Source: Bacilli bacterium
GTDB taxonomy: Bacteria > Bacillota_I > Bacilli_A > RFN20 > CAG-826
Reading direction: 5' to 3'
Assembly: GCA_017531065.1 (NCBI GenBank)
Contig: JAFXLR010000113.1
Coordinates: 1 to 9,463 of the forward strand
DNA: 9,463 nt
The translations under genes were made by a program, and so were the position numbers. This document shows, one piece after another, positions 1 through 5,882 of the stretch. The notes under the pieces were generated by a model that was not told the DNA's origin, searched no databases, and saw only the letters and a program-made list of their open reading frames with translations. Position 1 is the stretch's first letter; each line of letters begins with the position of its first letter.

Positions 1-143
1 CGGACGTTCTTCTTGAGCTCGGCACCTAATGGGCCGTAGTCCCAGCTGTTGGATAAGCCTCCATATATCTGTGAACCTGGAAAAACATAACCGGTCTGTT
101 GAAGATGGGTTGTGATTATCTCAAATGAGTTTTTATTTGCCAT
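1..143 (-). CDS. glyS: Glycyl-tRNA synthetase, single-chain type, N-terminus (partial, runs off left edge)
   Basis: Charges tRNA-Gly with glycine in the cytoplasm (class II synthetase). Only the first 47 codons are in the window. The translated start reads [18 protein letters not shown], followed by [20 protein letters not shown] at residues 19-38; the GSxIYGG and WDYGPLG signatures are typical of the single-chain (alpha-2) GlyRS found in Staphylococcus, mycoplasmas and eukaryotes, not of the GlyQ/GlyS two-subunit enzyme. The ATG is preceded by GAAAGGATC, a good Shine-Dalgarno. The gene lies just downstream of recO, the same neighbourhood as glyQS in Bacillus subtilis, but it has its own promoter in the 113-bp gap. 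No T-box leader is visible in that gap. The catalytic core is outside the window, so the family call rests on the N-terminus alone. Confidence 0.93.
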   Translation of the reverse strand, partial: MANKNSFEIITTHLQQTGYVFPGSQIYGGLSNSWDYGPLGAELKKNV

Positions 144-159
144 ATTGATCCTTTCGAAT

Positions 160-180
160 AAAAAATTCTCTCTACGAGAG
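160..180 (-). other. Small stem-loop plus T6 in the glyS leader
   Basis: On the minus strand CTCTC-GTA-GAGAG (168-180) is followed by AA and six T (160-165), between the glyS promoter and its Shine-Dalgarno. It could be a weak attenuator, a weak end for recO transcripts, or a 5'-stabilising hairpin. A five-pair stem with a three-base loop is marginal for termination. Confidence 0.3.
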
Positions 181-183
181 CCT

Positions 184-218
184 TGTATAATATGGGGCTT
201 GACAAGTATCAAAGTCAA
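184..218 (-). promoter_or_regulatory. Probable sigma-A promoter of glyS with a dyad over the -35 region
   Basis: Two overlapping registers are possible on the minus strand. One is TTGATA (207-212), 17 nt, then TATACA (184-189). The other is TTGACT (213-218), 20 nt, then TATTAT (187-192). The first has the better spacing. The -35 area is also an inverted repeat, TTGAC - 10 nt - GTCAA at 199-218, which could be a regulator site or chance. Transcription would start around 175-180, about 35 nt before the glyS ATG. Confidence 0.5.
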
Positions 219-256
219 CCCTTTATAAGTGAACTATTTTGATTTTAGAGCAATTT

Positions 257-976
257 TTAAAGCAACTCAAGGCTTCTGACTTTAACGCCAGTGAAATCTT
301 CGACGTAGCCAATGAGATTCTTTAATAAAGAAAGGCTTTCCTTTTGCTCAAAGCTGACCCTTAAAGCGTCCTCTAATCCGCATTTGAAGCAGAATCTTAG
401 GATCTTAAGGTTCCTTGGTGTCATTTTCATGGATGGTGAGGCGCATTCACCGCAGACGAATCCACCATCTCCAAAGGAAACACCGACGATATTGGTCTTT
501 TTGCCGCATGTCACGCATTCATTGACCTCTAAACCGTAGCCAATGACCGATAACAAATGACATAGATAGATAAGTGCGCTAGAGGCTTCTTTTCCTGGTT
601 CTTTGAGCAAGTCCATGGTTTGGCTAAGCCAAGGATAGATCTGCCCTGCCTCTTCTTCGGCGATGAGCTTGATGCTGACTTCGCTTAGGAAGCTGAAGAT
701 GGCGAGTCTCATTAGATCGCCTTTTCCATCAGGCAAGGAGATGATCTCGCTTTCAGAAAGTGCGTATCCACCGTTCTTTTGCTCAACCAAAGAGAATTTG
801 GCTTTGGAGAGAAGCTGGCAGGATGCGAAGTTCTTGCTGATGTTCTTCTGAACTCCTCTACCTAAAAAAGAAAAGAGACCGTCATGCGACAAAACATTGA
901 CCATGGCGTCACTTTCTTTATAAGGGGTTGAACGAAGGACAATACCTTCGATGTTCTTAATCGTCTTTTCTGCCAT
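257..976 (-). CDS. recO: DNA repair protein RecO
   Basis: Recombination mediator that works with RecR to load RecA onto SSB-coated single-stranded DNA in gap repair (RecFOR pathway). The product is 239 aa, close to the usual 240-255. Residues 8-80 fit the N-terminal OB fold, with the opening IEGIVLRSTPYKESDAMV characteristic of RecO. The C-terminal helical domain carries a zinc site: C154xxC157 and C175xxC178. The start overlaps the end of era by 20 bp, so translation is probably coupled; the only nearby Shine-Dalgarno-like sequence (AGGA) is almost on top of the ATG. The next Met lies past the conserved opening, so this start is preferred. It is the last gene of ybeY-era-recO, and no strong terminator follows before the glyS promoter. 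Confidence 0.95.
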   Translation of the reverse strand: MAEKTIKNIEGIVLRSTPYKESDAMVNVLSHDGLFSFLGRGVQKNISKNFASCQLLSKAKFSLVEQKNGGYALSESEIISLPDGKGDLMRLAIFSFLSEVSIKLIAEEEAGQIYPWLSQTMDLLKEPGKEASSALIYLCHLLSVIGYGLEVNECVTCGKKTNIVGVSFGDGGFVCGECASPSMKMTPRNLKILRFCFKCGLEDALRVSFEQKESLSLLKNLIGYVEDFTGVKVRSLELL

Positions 977-1841
977 ATCCTAGTTTTTGGAGTTTGCGAG
1001 GATCGTTTCTCCATCCTGGGACGCATTCGACGCGGCAGATGAGCGTGACATGGGAACGCCACATCTTCTCGAGATTGTGACGTGCGCTCATGGAGATTTT
1101 CTTAATCATATCGCCGCCTTTTCCGATGATGATGGCCTTATGGCCTTCTTTCTCAGAAACGATTGTGGCCTTGATGAAGATACCACCGTCTTTTTCTTCA
1201 TAAGAGGTGACTTCGACCGCACACTCATGAGGAATCTCATCTTTGAGGAAACGGAGAAGCTCTTCTCTGATGGCTTCTTTGGCCATGAATGGCTTGTCTT
1301 TGTCGGTGATAACGTCTTCAGGATAGTAAGGAAGTCCTTCGGAAAGATGAGCCACCACCGCATTTTTGATATCTTTCAAACCAAAATTGGTCTTAGCGGA
1401 GATCTGAATCTTCTCGTAGGTTGGGTATTTCTCATTGTAATGGGCAAGGAGCGCTTCCATCTGCTCAACTCTCACATCATCGATCTTATTGAAAAGAAGG
1501 ATGATTGGAGCGTCGCTCTTGATTGAGGCGAGGGTCTCCTCATCTTTTTGGTAATTCTTCGAGGTGGAGTCGATGACGTAAAGGATGACATCAACGCCTG
1601 ACATAGATCTGCGGGCGCTTTTCTCCATCATCTGGTAAAGGGCTTCATCACCAGGGAAAAGCCCTGGGGTGTCGATATAGACAATCTGAAGGTCCTTCTC
1701 GTTATAGACGCCCATGATGGCATCACGGGTTGTCTGCGATTTTGAAGTGACGATCGAAACTTTCTTCGAAAGAATAGCGTTGATTAAGGTGCTCTTCCCA
1801 ACGTTTGGAAGACCGAGAATGGATACGAATCCGACTTTCAT
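957..1841 (-). CDS. era: GTPase Era
   Basis: Essential GTPase that binds the 3' end of 16S rRNA and assists 30S subunit maturation. The product is 294 aa, the usual length. All G motifs are visible: G1 GLPNVGKST (10-18), G2 region SQTTRD (35-40), G3 DTPG (57-60), G4 NKID (118-121), G5 SAK (148-150). The C-terminal KH domain has its GxxG loop as GKGG at 240-243, and the protein ends with the typical RNDPRKLQKLGYG block. A clear Shine-Dalgarno, AGGAGA, lies 7 nt before the ATG inside the end of ybeY, and the two genes share ATGA (1838-1841). YbeY also acts on 16S rRNA 3' processing, so the pairing is functional as well as positional. No key residue is missing. Confidence 0.97.
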   Translation of the reverse strand: MKVGFVSILGLPNVGKSTLINAILSKKVSIVTSKSQTTRDAIMGVYNEKDLQIVYIDTPGLFPGDEALYQMMEKSARRSMSGVDVILYVIDSTSKNYQKDEETLASIKSDAPIILLFNKIDDVRVEQMEALLAHYNEKYPTYEKIQISAKTNFGLKDIKNAVVAHLSEGLPYYPEDVITDKDKPFMAKEAIREELLRFLKDEIPHECAVEVTSYEEKDGGIFIKATIVSEKEGHKAIIIGKGGDMIKKISMSARHNLEKMWRSHVTLICRVECVPGWRNDPRKLQKLGYGRKDD

Positions 1842-2302
1842 TTATTATCTCCTACGAGGCTAAGAATCTTCTCTTGGAGAGGGAACATTATGGCCTCGTC
1901 TTCAGGTGTCATGTGGTCATAGCCGAGCAAATGGAGAAGACCGTGCGTGAAAAGGAATGATAGTTCACGCTCAAGGGTATTTCCAATCTCAGCGGCCTGG
2001 CGTTTGGCTTGTGGCAAACAGATGAGAATTTCTCCAAGCATCTTTTGCACTTCTAAGGAATTGATCTGATCAGCTGGGTCCTTGTCGTCGTTGAAAGCAA
2101 AATAGATGACGTCGGTAACACGGTCAACGTTCCTATAATCCCTATTTATCTGATGAATCGTCTCATCGTCGACGAGGGAAACATCAACTTCATAGTTCTC
2201 TTTCACATCAAGGTAAGAGAAAGCGGCTTTGGCGATTTCGTTATATCTTTCGTTAAGCCAATCGAATTCTTTTCCGTAAGGGTTATCAAATACAACTTCC
2301 AT
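1838..2302 (-). CDS. ybeY: Endoribonuclease YbeY (rRNA maturation factor)
   Basis: Zinc-dependent single-strand endoribonuclease involved in 16S rRNA 3'-end maturation and ribosome quality control. The product is 154 aa, normal for the family. The metal site is the HGLLHLLGYDH motif with H120, H124 and H130. Upstream the conserved NRDYRNVDRVTDV segment (53-65) is present, but the usual TDVLSF(P) reads TDVIYFAF, a mild departure. The ATG at 2302 is the only possible start, since an in-frame stop lies 12 nt upstream. There is no Shine-Dalgarno; instead an extended -10-like TGCTAAAGT sits 9 nt before the ATG, suggesting a nearly leaderless transcript. It heads the ybeY-era-recO block, although read-through from the C39 gene 38 nt upstream is also possible. 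Confidence 0.95.
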   Translation of the reverse strand: MEVVFDNPYGKEFDWLNERYNEIAKAAFSYLDVKENYEVDVSLVDDETIHQINRDYRNVDRVTDVIYFAFNDDKDPADQINSLEVQKMLGEILICLPQAKRQAAEIGNTLERELSFLFTHGLLHLLGYDHMTPEDEAIMFPLQEKILSLVGDNK

Positions 2303-2311
2303 ATCGGCAAT

Positions 2312-2320
2312 ACTTTAGCA
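2312..2320 (-). promoter_or_regulatory. Candidate extended -10 of ybeY, leaderless spacing
   Basis: The minus strand reads TGC-TAAAGT, an extended -10 (TGn plus a TATAAT-like hexamer), with 9 nt to the ybeY ATG. Expected initiation falls 1-3 nt before the ATG. No convincing -35 stands 16-18 nt upstream (TTTTAT at best). No Shine-Dalgarno precedes the ATG. Confidence 0.4.
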
Positions 2321-2330
2321 CATGACGACC

Positions 2331-2348
2331 CAAGATAAAATTATCTTG
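2331..2348. repeat. Perfect inverted repeat over the stop of the C39 gene
   Basis: CAAGATAA-AA-TTATCTTG has two perfect 8-bp arms around a 2-bp centre. It includes the TAA stop of the C39 gene and lies just upstream of the ybeY -10. It has no T tract on the minus strand, so it is a poor terminator. It may protect an mRNA 3' end, bind a regulator or be chance. Confidence 0.4.
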
Positions 2349-3546
2349 AGTCTTCTTTTTTCACGAAATTCTCTAAGAAATAGACATACGCTCTCGCTCT
2401 TTCGGAACGGTTCTCAAAGAGATTGAGCAGAGATCTGATGCCTTGACCGAGTCCTAAGAGACCAAAGAAATGGAAAAGGTAGTAATTGAGCGAGAAGTTA
2501 TCGCTCATCAGCGACGGTATGAAAGATAGGCCAATCGCCACCGCCATATAAATGATCTGGACATACGTTGTGCCTTCGCCAATCTGAAAAGCCTCATTGC
2601 TGATTTGGCTCATTTTCTTGAACTGCTCTTTGATGTTGTCTTTGCCTTGGAGGAGATTCTCTTCGGCGAGGACAAGCGACTCTTTCTTTTTGACGGTCTT
2701 CTTCCTGAAAATGCCGCTTTCGAGAGCAAGATAAAGGCTTAACCCAACTGCAGAAACGTAGAAATACGGATCATTGAGACCAAAGAGGAAAGACAAACCG
2801 AATACGACGCTGACACCCTCAACTATCGTCATGACGGCTGGGAATGTCGAACTTTTGAAAGCGTAGTAACGCTCGTAGTTTTTGGCGAGTTTCTTCTTGG
2901 AGTTCGAAGGAACGTACTTGAGCCACCGCTTATCGAACCTTCGGCTGAAAACTCCGTTGATCAATCGAGAACCGACGCTTAGTAGCCCATACAAAGAAAG
3001 GAATATAGCAACGAGGATATAAGAATCCTCATTACCTAATAAATAGAGGCCGAAATAAAGTGAGGCGATTCCAAGCAAGGATGCAAATGAGCTGAGGAAG
3101 AATCCTTTCTTGGAGAAGATCTTTGGCTTGGTGTAAGGACAGCTTTCCACGCTGAAGAGAACCGGTTCGCCATACACGCACGAGAAATTCTTAATGAAAT
3201 CCTCCTTCTTCACCCATTTCTTGCCAATGGCAGGGTCATAGACAAGGAACTTCTTCTTCGTGGCTTTCTTTAGATAAACGAGATGCCCTTTCCGACTCCC
3301 TTCGAGCAGAATCAGCAAAGGAAAACTCGTGGCGAGGAGCAATTCTTCTTTAGAAGATGCCCGCTTCCACTTGATGTCGACGCCTTCTTTGAAAGCGATT
3401 TGGCGAATATCCTCTAGGGAGATGTCCGCCTCTTTCTCCGAAGTCAAATAGCGATAGCCTTTTTTCTTGGTTAGATCCAAGAGGAGCATTTTGAGGGTGG
3501 CAAGGCCACAGCCTTCCTCATCTCCCTGATAAACAAATATTCCCAT
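2341..3546 (-). CDS. C39-family peptidase fused to a six-TM exporter-like domain, no ATPase
   Basis: Membrane protein of 401 aa from the ATG at 3546; a GTG at 3549 would add one residue. The N-terminal ~135 residues resemble the C39 bacteriocin-processing cysteine peptidase: Q7 (oxyanion), catalytic C13 in EGCG, H88 in GHLVYL, D104 in VYDPAIG. Six hydrophobic segments follow, near 148-171, 175-199, 235-256, 259-280, 326-347 and 353-375. Short loops separate TM1/2, 3/4 and 5/6, and long lysine/arginine-rich loops separate TM2/3 and 4/5: the topology of an ABC exporter membrane domain. C39 exporters normally continue with a ~200-aa ATPase domain, but here only about 25 residues follow TM6, with no Walker A or ABC signature. 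The family would suggest cleavage of double-glycine leader peptides, but no such peptide gene is visible nearby. It sits between rpsU and ybeY. The C39 call is based on motifs and the substrate is unknown. Confidence 0.78.
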   Translation of the reverse strand: MGIFVYQGDEEGCGLATLKMLLLDLTKKKGYRYLTSEKEADISLEDIRQIAFKEGVDIKWKRASSKEELLLATSFPLLILLEGSRKGHLVYLKKATKKKFLVYDPAIGKKWVKKEDFIKNFSCVYGEPVLFSVESCPYTKPKIFSKKGFFLSSFASLLGIASLYFGLYLLGNEDSYILVAIFLSLYGLLSVGSRLINGVFSRRFDKRWLKYVPSNSKKKLAKNYERYYAFKSSTFPAVMTIVEGVSVVFGLSFLFGLNDPYFYVSAVGLSLYLALESGIFRKKTVKKKESLVLAEENLLQGKDNIKEQFKKMSQISNEAFQIGEGTTYVQIIYMAVAIGLSFIPSLMSDNFSLNYYLFHFFGLLGLGQGIRSLLNLFENRSERARAYVYFLENFVKKEDSR

Positions 3547-3553
3547 CACTTTC

Positions 3554-3559
3554 TATATA
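3554..3559 (-). promoter_or_regulatory. Candidate -10 of the C39 gene, leaderless spacing
   Basis: TATATA on the minus strand lies 7 nt (GAAAGTG) before the ATG at 3546. A strong terminator immediately upstream isolates the gene from rpsU, so a promoter is needed in the ~45-bp gap. The -35 is poor. The GAAAG before the ATG would be a weak, very close Shine-Dalgarno if a longer leader existed. Confidence 0.35.
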
Positions 3560-3593
3560 GATGGAAAAATCCGTTTTTTCATAAATTGACAAT

Positions 3594-3620
3594 AAAAAAT
3601 CCCTCATTTTGCTGAGGGAT
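3594..3620 (-). terminator. Rho-independent terminator of rpsU
   Basis: On the minus strand ATCCCTCA-GCAAAA-TGAGGGAT is a perfect 8-bp stem with a 6-nt loop, followed by a run of T, starting 6 nt after the rpsU stop. It is the strongest terminator of the window together with the one after rpmF. Confidence 0.92.
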
Positions 3621-3625
3621 GATTT

Positions 3626-3802
3626 TTACCACTTTTTACGGCGGGCCATTTCGGACTTCATTTTTCTACGAAGACCGGTTTTGAGATAGAACTCTCTTTT
3701 TCTTGATTCGAGGAGAATGCCGCTCTTATTGACGCTTCTCTTGAAACGACGTAAGGCCTCATCGAGATTTTCGCCTTCGCGAAGAACTGTTTTGACTGGC
3801 AT
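3626..3802 (-). CDS. rpsU: 30S ribosomal protein bS21
   Basis: Small-subunit ribosomal protein. The product is 58 aa, exactly the usual length: [20 protein letters not shown], then FKRSVNKSG, an [10 protein letters not shown] segment and a very basic tail ending RRKKW. The ATG at 3802 is chosen over an in-frame GTG at 3883 because AGAGGTG (3812-3818) is a good Shine-Dalgarno 9 nt before it, because S21 homologues begin here, and because the rpsU promoter lies within the extended reading. It is monocistronic with its own promoter and strong terminator. In Bacillus subtilis rpsU is followed by yqeY; that gene is absent here and the C39 membrane protein occupies the position. Confidence 0.95.
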   Translation of the reverse strand: MPVKTVLREGENLDEALRRFKRSVNKSGILLESRKREFYLKTGLRRKMKSEMARRKKW

Positions 3803-3833
3803 GATCGGATTCACCTCTCTTTCGTGCTCCATT

Positions 3834-3861
3834 ATTCTATCGAAGTCTAGTTCTTTTGCAA
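3834..3861 (-). promoter_or_regulatory. Probable rpsU promoter
   Basis: TTGCAA (3856-3861), a 16-nt spacer, then TAGAAT (3834-3839) on the minus strand. The start would fall near 3826, giving a ~24-nt leader that contains the AGAGGTG ribosome binding site. The 3878-3893 palindrome is centred about 60 bp upstream of this start. Confidence 0.6.
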
Positions 3862-3877
3862 CCTTTTTCAAATATTT

Positions 3878-3893
3878 AGTCACTTAAGTGACT
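3878..3893. promoter_or_regulatory. 16-bp perfect palindrome between divergent rpsU and GT2, candidate operator
   Basis: AGTCAC-TTAA-GTGACT is symmetric over all 16 bases. It lies in the 114-bp gap between the divergent starts of rpsU and the GT2 gene. Relative to the predicted GT2 start at 3917 it covers about -39 to -24, where a bound dimer would block polymerase. Relative to rpsU it is centred near -60, a common activator position. No gene ends here, so a terminator role is unlikely. The cognate regulator is unknown. Confidence 0.5.
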
Positions 3894-3901
3894 GTTTTAT
3901 A

Positions 3902-3910
3902 TGCTATCAT
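3902..3910 (+). promoter_or_regulatory. Extended -10 of the GT2 gene, leaderless spacing
   Basis: TGC-TATCAT is an extended -10 with 5 of 6 consensus bases in the hexamer. Exactly 6 nt (TACGGC) separate it from the ATG at 3917, so the expected first transcribed base is the A of the start codon. No Shine-Dalgarno is present. The -35 region is occupied by the palindrome and has no good -35 hexamer. Confidence 0.5.
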
Positions 3911-3916
3911 TACGGC

Positions 3917-4873
3917 ATGAACAAACCAGTCGTTTCCGTTATCATGCCTGTCTTTAGAAACAGGGACACTTTGGAAAGCGCCATTACCTCATTCCTTGAA
4001 CAGGATTTCGAAGAGCCAACCGAACTAATCATGGGTATCGACGATTCCGGCGATGGCAGTTTAGCTTTTGCGAAAGAATTCGCCGAGAAATACCCTGACC
4101 AAATCAAGGTTCACACTGAACCTTACCGCATGGGCCAAGCCCTTTCGCGTTGGAAAGCCATCCTTGATAGCAAAGGCGACTACATCTACTTCATGGATGC
4201 GGACGATAAGCTAAGGAAAGATTGTCTCTCCACTCTTGTGAAAACCATGAGAAACACTGACGCTGACTGCGTTAATTGTTCTTTCTATCAGGTTGATGAA
4301 AAGGAAAAAGAGAAAGCTTTCTCCTTCTCTTCGAGCAAAACATATAACACCAAAGAAACCATCACCGCCTTCCTCTGGGATATGTCTTTCCGCGGATTCT
4401 TATGGACCAAAATGTGGAAGCGAGAAATCATTGAGAAGCGTCCATTGCTTCTCCTCTCCGATCATAAGGATATGTTTGAGGATGTCGCTTTCTGCATCTC
4501 GATGCTCTCCTATTGCAAGAAGGTCGTCTGCATCAAAGACCCTCTCTACTATTACTACAAGAACGTTCCAACGAGCGCGATGAGCGTCCATCGTACCGAC
4601 CGCGCCGAAAGGCATCTTTGGGTCTTCGCCCTCATCAGATGCTACCTCGAGAAGAATCAAGATGAGAGCCTTATTGAGGCTTTCAAAAAGACGACATTCC
4701 GTTCTTATTTGTCGCTTCTATTCGATTTATCGCTCGATAAGAAGTACGGCGCTACCAAAACTTATTTGAGAAATGTAAAGACCGAATGGAAAGAGGTCAA
4801 GAATCTAAAAAAGCCTCTCCCAGATAAAGGAAGAAGCTATTGCGCGTTACTAGAAAGAGCGTGGCTCAAATAA
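3917..4873 (+). CDS. Family 2 glycosyltransferase
   Basis: Cytoplasmic, inverting GT-A fold enzyme that transfers a sugar from a nucleotide-sugar donor; the acceptor is probably a cell-surface glycan or glycolipid, not determined. The product is 318 aa. The start VVSVIMPVFRNRDTLESAI is classic GT2. DDSGDGS (42-48) is the nucleotide-binding DD site, DADD (94-97) is the metal-binding DxD, and FEDVAF (187-192) supplies the usual ED near the catalytic base. The C-terminal ~100 residues are less conserved, and no membrane segment is evident. It is the only plus-strand gene of the window, divergent from rpsU and convergent with the GT4 gene, whose stop codon touches its own. Its promoter predicts a leaderless message, and its terminator lies in the 3' end of the opposing gene. 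Confidence 0.88.
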   Translation: MNKPVVSVIMPVFRNRDTLESAITSFLEQDFEEPTELIMGIDDSGDGSLAFAKEFAEKYPDQIKVHTEPYRMGQALSRWKAILDSKGDYIYFMDADDKLRKDCLSTLVKTMRNTDADCVNCSFYQVDEKEKEKAFSFSSSKTYNTKETITAFLWDMSFRGFLWTKMWKREIIEKRPLLLLSDHKDMFEDVAFCISMLSYCKKVVCIKDPLYYYYKNVPTSAMSVHRTDRAERHLWVFALIRCYLEKNQDESLIEAFKKTTFRSYLSLLFDLSLDKKYGATKTYLRNVKTEWKEVKNLKKPLPDKGRSYCALLERAWLK

Positions 4874-5875
4874 CTATTTAAGGAGGCTCTCGTAAGCCTC
4901 TTTTAATTTGCCTCCGACGATCTCAAGGGTCCTTGCCTCAACTACTTTATAGCCTTCATCAAGGATAGCCTTGTCTTCGCCGTTCTTGAGTAATGAGTCG
5001 ATAGTTTTAATAAAGCCTTTGTTGTCTTTTTCGATGTGAGCGTTCACCCCGTCTTTAAGCCAAGGCTCATAAACTCCGATATTACGGACAACAAGTGGGC
5101 AATGGCTGGCCAAAGCCTCTAAAACAACAATGCCCTCAGTCTCTTCTAAAGAAGGGAAGAATAAGCATGTGGCCTGCTGGTAAGCACCATGGATGAGGTC
5201 GCCTTTGCAGTATCCGGCCATTATGGCGTTAGCTGGGCGGTTCTTGACCCAAACCTTGACTTTATGGTTGGTGAGGATTTTCTGGAGAGCCCCAAACCAG
5301 ATGAATTTGACATCAGGGAAAGACCTGGCGACTTCAAAGAAGTCCTGGATTCCTTTTCTTTCGAATGGGAAACCGACGCCCATGACGAATTTCTCGCCTT
5401 CTTTGATACCAAACTTCTCTCTGAAAGCCTTCTGGGCATCGAGGTTTTCAGCATATTCCTGAAGATCGATTCCGTTAGAGATATCGATGACTTTTTTGAC
5501 GAAGCCATATCCTTCGATAAGTCCTTTTGAATAGGGCGATGGAGTAATAACAAGGTCCGCGCGCGAGTACATACGCCTGATGCGCGAATTATAGAAAGGT
5601 GCGACTAGCTGCCAGGCTTTGAACGATTTCCTGAAATCCTCAAAGGTCGAATGGCCATGTACGATCACAGGGATGCCCTTCTTCTTGCATCTTTTTAAGA
5701 CGGCACCGCTTTTGGCCCAAAGGGTATTGATATGGGCGATGTCGAAATCATCTTTTGGGTTAAGGGTGTATTCGATGCCCTGGCTTTCAAGAGCTCTGAT
5801 TTGATGGCTTAAAGCACGGCCGATGCCGCTTGTTTTGATGGCTTCTTGCCCTTCAAAATACAAAAGAACTTTCAT
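4874..5875 (-). CDS. Family 4 glycosyltransferase, likely diacylglycerol glycolipid synthase (CpoA/BgsA-like)
   Basis: Retaining GT-B enzyme of 333 aa, probably acting at the inner face of the membrane. Visible marks: KVLLYFEGQ start with SGIGRA (16-21) at the acceptor-side glycine loop, HGHSTFEDF (73-81), ISNGID (132-137), FERKG (171-175), and the EX7E donor-site motif E245...E253 within EETEGIVVLEALA. The N-terminal pattern and these motifs resemble Gram-positive enzymes that add a sugar to glucosyl-diacylglycerol (CpoA of pneumococcus, BgsA of enterococci). The role would be making diglycosyl-diacylglycerol for the membrane or as a lipoteichoic acid anchor; this is from memory of the family, not a search. 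The gene follows the rpmF terminator and has no Shine-Dalgarno: TAGAAT lies 7 nt before the ATG. Its stop abuts that of the GT2 gene. Confidence 0.88.
   Translation of the reverse strand: MKVLLYFEGQEAIKTSGIGRALSHQIRALESQGIEYTLNPKDDFDIAHINTLWAKSGAVLKRCKKKGIPVIVHGHSTFEDFRKSFKAWQLVAPFYNSRIRRMYSRADLVITPSPYSKGLIEGYGFVKKVIDISNGIDLQEYAENLDAQKAFREKFGIKEGEKFVMGVGFPFERKGIQDFFEVARSFPDVKFIWFGALQKILTNHKVKVWVKNRPANAIMAGYCKGDLIHGAYQQATCLFFPSLEETEGIVVLEALASHCPLVVRNIGVYEPWLKDGVNAHIEKDNKGFIKTIDSLLKNGEDKAILDEGYKVVEARTLEIVGGKLKEAYESLLK
4880..4904 (+). terminator. Terminator of the GT2 gene, embedded in the GT4 coding end
   Basis: GAGGCT-CTCGTA-AGCCTC (4883-4900) followed by TTTTAATTT, starting about 10 nt after the GT2 stop. 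The outer bases can add a G-U and two A-U pairs. On the minus strand these bases encode the last residues of the GT4 protein. Read on that strand the stem lacks a good T tract (TTAAATAG follows), so it is mainly a plus-strand terminator. Confidence 0.65.
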
Positions 5876-5882
5876 GGTTATA

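Noticed and set aside
186..191. TATAAT-like -10 on the plus strand
   Set aside because: No -35 at a suitable distance and no plus-strand gene downstream; it is the complement of the A/T-rich glyS -10 region.
144..256. T-box riboswitch upstream of glyS
   Set aside because: The gap is too short, and neither the conserved T-box sequence nor a full specifier stem is visible.
987..1526. 179-aa plus-strand open frame opposite era
   Set aside because: Era is complete with all motifs on the other strand. The antisense frame has no recognisable motif and is a by-product of codon choice.
3594..3620. Bidirectional use of the rpsU terminator
   Set aside because: No plus-strand transcription unit ends here, and the T run on that strand is offset from the stem.
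3803..3883. N-terminal extension of rpsU from an in-frame GTG, giving 85 aa
   Set aside because: S21 is normally ~58 aa; a good Shine-Dalgarno precedes the inner ATG at 3802 and the probable rpsU promoter lies within the extension. The extension is the open, A/T-rich leader.
4293..4660. Overlapping frames inside the GT2 gene on both strands
   Set aside because: Low-complexity Ser/Arg/Lys-rich translations with no start context, and the GT2 frame has clear catalytic motifs throughout.
5189..5553. Three frames of 89-113 aa inside the GT4 gene
   Set aside because: GT4 motifs run on both sides of this stretch in the main frame; the alternatives show no family features.
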